Assembly (NCBI GenBank): GCA_946807835.1 | Contig: OX327705.1 | Span: forward strand, 11,562,501 to 11,626,500 | Source: Ailanthus altissimus | Lineage: Eukaryota > Streptophyta > Magnoliopsida > Sapindales > Simaroubaceae | Reading direction: 5' to 3' | DNA length: 64,000 bases | Shown here: positions 60,111-64,000 of the stretch, in pieces | Numbering within the stretch: position 1 is the first letter of the stretch | Layout: the number at the start of each line of letters is the position of its first letter | Notes under the pieces: generated by a model | Databases searched by the model: none | Seen by the model: the letters and a program-made list of their open reading frames with translations, nothing else | What the model was told of the DNA's origin: nothing | Position numbers and translations under genes: made by a program

Positions 60111-60460
60111 CTTTCACAAACTATGGCCAAGGTTGGTGAATTAGTGGGAGTGTTTTCTAAAGACATAGCCTGAAAAGGCTAATCTAGCCAGCACCATTAG
60201 TAGCATATTGTCACTTTCTCAGCCCGTTACCTAAGGGGGAAAGCTCTCCTTATGTCACGATCTGCGATCGCACGACCATTCTTGACTGTTGCGTTCTCAT
60301 CGGCCTTTAGTAGGCGTCGCTGGCTCAACCCCTAAAGGCCACCTGACTGGCGCACCAGCTACTAGAGCTGTGTGTCGGTGTGGGTCCTTTAAAAGATTAG
60401 TTTTTAAAAAAATATCACTATTTTAATTTAGCAACAAAAGGTATAAGAAAAATACCTCAA
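60110..60460. other. GC-richer island of unknown origin
   Basis: Bases 60,235-60,395 are much richer in G and C than their surroundings and contain an inverted pair GGCCTTTAG / CTAAAGGCC about 30 bases apart. No tRNA, rRNA or protein signature is recognised. It separates two copia fragments. Confidence 0.4.
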
Positions 60461-60469
60461 TCGCAAATT

Positions 60470-61074
60470 TTTCACGGATGTTTTTTGTTAACACTAGCAA
60501 ATCTTTCATGTTGTATCTCCCACTAATTAGTATACATTATGCTGCCTACTGCAGAGGTATAAGGTATATATTTCATATCCTCTTCTTCTTGAGATGTCTT
60601 TAGAAAATTATGTCTTAGACAAGTAAATTCCATGGCGACAAGGTAAATTACATTCTTTGGAATTCTCATCAAAAGCCTTACAATGATCTTATCTATATAT
60701 AATACTTGAGACAAAGTTAAGAGTTTATACTTATAATCTCATATGAGTTGGATCCTAAGAACATAACTTGCTTCTAACTTAGATTTCAGCTTGTCTGTCT
60801 TCCCTGTTAGCACATGAGTTAGACAACGCTATATATGTATTGACATAAACTTGGTTTATGCCCTATCCACATTTCTAAAGGTATTTTAGAGACTAACTTA
60901 GATGAGATTAAGTTATGAAGATACATGGTTATTTTTAAGTCATAACCCAAGAACGAGATGGGTAAAGTTGACTAACTTTACATTGACCTCATCATTTCAA
61001 AGAGAGTTCTATTTCACTTTTTTGCTACACTATTTTGCTAATGTGACCCTGATATAATGAATTGGGACAATGTT
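60470..61074 (-). pseudogene. Second copia fragment: integrase end fused to late reverse transcriptase
   Basis: Going down the minus strand, 61,070-60,860 gives broken integrase (QNSVA-like, NRTL.EM.RSM-like, LTLPISF, KT...L). Then 60,780-60,500 gives LTLSQVLYIDKIIVRLLM, KTSQEEEDMKYIPYTSAVGS and IMYTN, the thumb end of reverse transcriptase. The intervening early reverse-transcriptase domain is missing. This order is incompatible with being part of the neighbouring copia copy, so it is a separate, internally deleted fragment. It is interrupted on the right by the second Tekay LTR. Confidence 0.7.
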
Positions 61075-63860
61075 TGACAGAGCCCGGCCCGAGACCCTCT
61101 ACAGTAGATATCAGCGGCCCTGCCAGGCATTTCGACAAAAGTTCCTAGAATAAAACTAGGTAAGTTGAGAAATTCTGCGAGGCGAACCCCTTTTTAGTTC
61201 TTGCTATTACTGAAAAAATGTTGGAATATACATAAAGATGACATATTAATTCTTAAAAAAAAGGGGCAGAATTTCCCTTGTTTTTTCTGAAAATCCAATA
61301 CAAAACCTGTAAAGAATTACACTTCTATTTCCAATCCACTTCTCAATACTGCTAAATAGGACCCCCGGTCCTTTCCAAAATAATTCCAACTCAACTCAGT
61401 AATTTCATTATGATCATAAAATTGGAATACTGATAAAAAGTGAAACGATCATCAAAATATCAAAATCTCTTATTAGTCATCCAAAACATATATACAATGC
61501 ATAATTCTAGTACTACTATGCTGAAAGAAAACAAAAAGTGCTAATTAGCACATTTACATGTACAAAATGATCTTCAGATATGGCCCACTAATCAGCAATA
61601 TGAATTAGCAGCTGGCGTACTGAGACCTGCACCTGGAAAGGGGATTTAGAAAACATGAAACTCAAAACGAGTGAGCTAAAGAAGCTCAGTGAGTCATTTA
61701 AGATTTCAACTAAAATAACATTCTGCATAGATCTTAAATTCTAAAAGACATGCATAAACCATGCTTCTAAAACTAGTATAAAGCTGTAAAACAGTTTGTA
61801 ACATTATATGCCGATAAAATCTTGCCGAGCGGGTTTTATTTACATCTTCGGAAAATAATATCCAAAATCTGTCCAACATAATAACTAGCATGTGCATATA
61901 AACGTATAATATGCAATCGGTAGATCGAAAACTATTAAAGCCCTCACTCGGCCATTTTCTTTCTAAACTGTACCAATGGTAACCCTAAAGCTTTATACTC
62001 ACGCAGCCACGCAACTATCACCGCTCACGTGAGTAGGTCACGAGGACCCTCAACTAGTAGTACCAATAGTGACATCTCAAGTCATCTCATTGGCTATGCA
62101 ACAGAATCCTACATCGCATATATATAGTGAGACAATACCCCGTACATATAGAGCGACTCACATGACTCGACATCCCAACTTCCTAGAGTTAGTAGCACAC
62201 CCCCCCATAACCTGCCCATGTGTACGGGATATACTGGCCGGGTCTAATACAATCACCACCACTATAATTTGAGGGTACCAATGGCCTTTAAAACGGATGC
62301 AGTAATTTTAAAGCTGTTTCTTAAACTGAAAATGTAAAAGATATATATAGATATATATCAAGATCCTAACTCATGTTTATGCATTAAAAGCACATAAACA
62401 CATACATTTTCATTATGCAAAAACATAATAAACGAAAGATAAAAAAAAATGACAGATTTTCACTCATAACCGCTCCGAGCTCGATTTCGCTCTGGATTTC
62501 TGCTCCGTTACCAGTCTTAATTTTCTTGACCTACGCACCATAAATGACACTAGAACTAATGCAAACACTAGAATCTCATTTAACTAGTAAATGCCATAAT
62601 CGACATACAAAGCCTGGATGGATACTACTTTCCAATTTTCATTTATGGAGTCATTTAATCTAATACAACTCACCATCTGGCGCCCTAAAAATTATTAAAC
62701 GCCTTATAACTTTGGTTGGACATAATTGCCCTTCACCTTACCAAAATGGATAATTTTGTCCCATTTTCTTCATTTTTTATTTTTCCATTAACCATATACA
62801 TTCAATTTATATAAGGCATCATTTATACACAATAACTCAACCAAAACACAACTCAATCCTAACTTCCCTAAAGTGGTAGAATTTCACCCTATGTTCCAAC
62901 ACATTTCTTTTCTCAATTTCTTGTTCCAATTGCATCAAAATCAAGCCAATTTCATTCTAATGCCTTAATTATAACCAATTGAAGTCTCTACATCCAAATC
63001 ACCTAAAACGCTAATTCTTACCTTGCCAATTTCCTCAATGTGATGACTCCTTCAAGCTCTACACTAGAATTCAACTCAATGTAAACCAAGAATACATACA
63101 AGAACATCAATTGAAGCAATCTTGAAAGTTCACAAATTAATCTCACAAAACAATGCATTTCTTACCTCTTTTTCTTAAATTTTCACTAATGACGGCTTTA
63201 ATTGATCTTGAGAACTAGTATGTGACCTTATTTTAGCTTGATTAAGCATGAAAAATCATGAAAAAAGTTTTGAATTTTCACTATAGCAGCTCCCTCTTCT
63301 TTTGCACAACTTTTGCTCTATTTTGCTCTAAGTGTTGTGCTTTTGATCACTTAAAATTTTTACACACTTCTACCATATATATAATGCTCCCTCAAAAGAC
63401 CAATTTTCCTCTCAACTTACTCTAAATTTCTAATTTTCCATTGGTTGGAAACTAAGTATGTAATTAGTTCCTTTGTAACTGTCTAGTTAGAATAGTCTAA
63501 GGAACTAACTGAAATTCCTAACTTGGCAATCCATGAGATTTTTTTTCTAATTGATCCATTCTCTAATATATGGATTGTGTTTCTCAACAAAGGCTTGTTC
63601 CATACATAACCCTTAAATGAAAATTCATGTAGTAAATTAAAATTTTATTTTCCAAGCCAATAGAGAAAATTTTAAAAATATTCTAGGGTTGTCCAACGCT
63701 CCGACTAAGTGTGAAATTACTAAATTAGGTCTAATATCTCTCACGTGCACCATAAAAAAAAAATTTCTAATAGGGTTAAAATCGCGTAACCTTACAGTGT
63801 CTTCATTACTCTATACCGAAATTTAAGCGCCAATACTATTAATGGGGATTGGATATTACA
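61075..63860 (-). mobile_element. 3' LTR of the second Tekay element
   Basis: It runs TGACAGAGCCCGGCCCGAG ... GGATATTACA, 2,786 bp, homologous along its length to the LTRs at 26,264 and 35,464. Confidence 0.9.
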
Positions 63861-63899
63861 ATTTCACCCCTCCTTAAAAAAATTTCGTCCTCAAAATTT

Positions 63900-64000
63900 A
63901 AATTGTACCTGTCTCAAAAAGGTGGGGATGTTATACTCGCATCTGATCTTCACGTTCCCACGTGGCTTCTTCTACTTCATAGTTCATCTATAACACTTTC
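63900..64000 (-). pseudogene. End of Tekay pol (chromodomain remnant), second copy
   Basis: The minus strand reads KVL*MNYEVEEATWEREDQMRV and ends HPHLFETGTI. The stop codon TAG stands at the same codon as in the first copy (near 29,190). The rest lies outside the window. Confidence 0.7.

Larger units (their letters stand above)
61075..64000 (-). mobile_element. Second Tekay-type element, 3' end only
   Basis: The 3' LTR (61,075-63,860) is followed by the polypurine tract and the end of pol, running off the right window edge, in the same orientation as 26,264-40,425. It is inserted into the copia fragment. The left flanking 5-mer is TGTTT at 61,070-61,074; the matching copy would lie beyond the window. 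Confidence 0.88.

Noticed and set aside
1..64000. tRNA, rRNA or organelle-derived genes
   Set aside because: None seen on reading both strands by eye; a dedicated tRNA/rRNA search was not possible here.

Overview
The window reads as AT-rich, transposable-element-dominated chromosomal DNA of a flowering plant, probably a eudicot. The evidence is plant-type LTR retrotransposons of the Tekay and Athila/Tat lineages and of copia type, primer-binding sites matching plant initiator-Met and Asp tRNAs, a CACTA (En/Spm) transposon end, and a LONELY GUY (LOG) type cytokinin-activation gene. No intact single-copy host gene was found. Essentially everything recognisable is a mobile element or a broken gene inside one. 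The species cannot be told from the sequence.

Layout. 1-3,982 (+): 3' part of a Ty3-type element with a LOG-like gene between its (unseen) gag-pol and its 3' LTR, in the slot where other plant retroelements carry an env-like ORF. 4,030-6,138 (-): decayed Athila/Tat gag, primer site and LTR. 7,557-11,711 (-): a deleted, gag-only element (family A). It is interrupted at 11,712 by a second, inverted copy of the LOG-carrying element (11,712-15,331, -). 15,332-21,764: remains of a CACTA transposon with a Ptta/En/Spm-type coding remnant, a nested 2.36-kb copia-like LTR and a degenerate 42-bp repeat array. 21,765-26,132 (+): a second family A gag-only element.

26,264-40,425 (-): a structurally complete Tekay chromovirus with a TGTAT target duplication at both ends. 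It holds two nested solo LTRs: one from the LOG-carrying family, cut into its pol gene (duplication CTGAC), and one copia-like, in its 5' LTR (duplication ACCTC). 40,431-53,155 (+): an old Tat-lineage gypsy element, split by a solo LTR (41,875-43,265, GTTAC duplication) and by a gag-protease-only element (45,852-51,221, ATAAC duplication), ending in a 51-bp tandem array. 53,156-61,074: an LTR fragment, unassigned AT-rich DNA and two broken copia elements on the minus strand, one interrupted by another LTR. 61,075-64,000 (-): 3' LTR and first internal bases of a second Tekay element.

The most interesting object is the transposon-borne LOG gene. Two copies in opposite orientation share the LOG reading frame, a TATA box just upstream, the downstream non-coding region, the polypurine tract and the LTR. 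Homology stops exactly at the LTR end, so they spread by retrotransposition. Their disabling lesions differ, so the ancestor that moved probably had an open LOG frame. Several other elements here lack reverse transcriptase and appear to be non-autonomous gag-only families.
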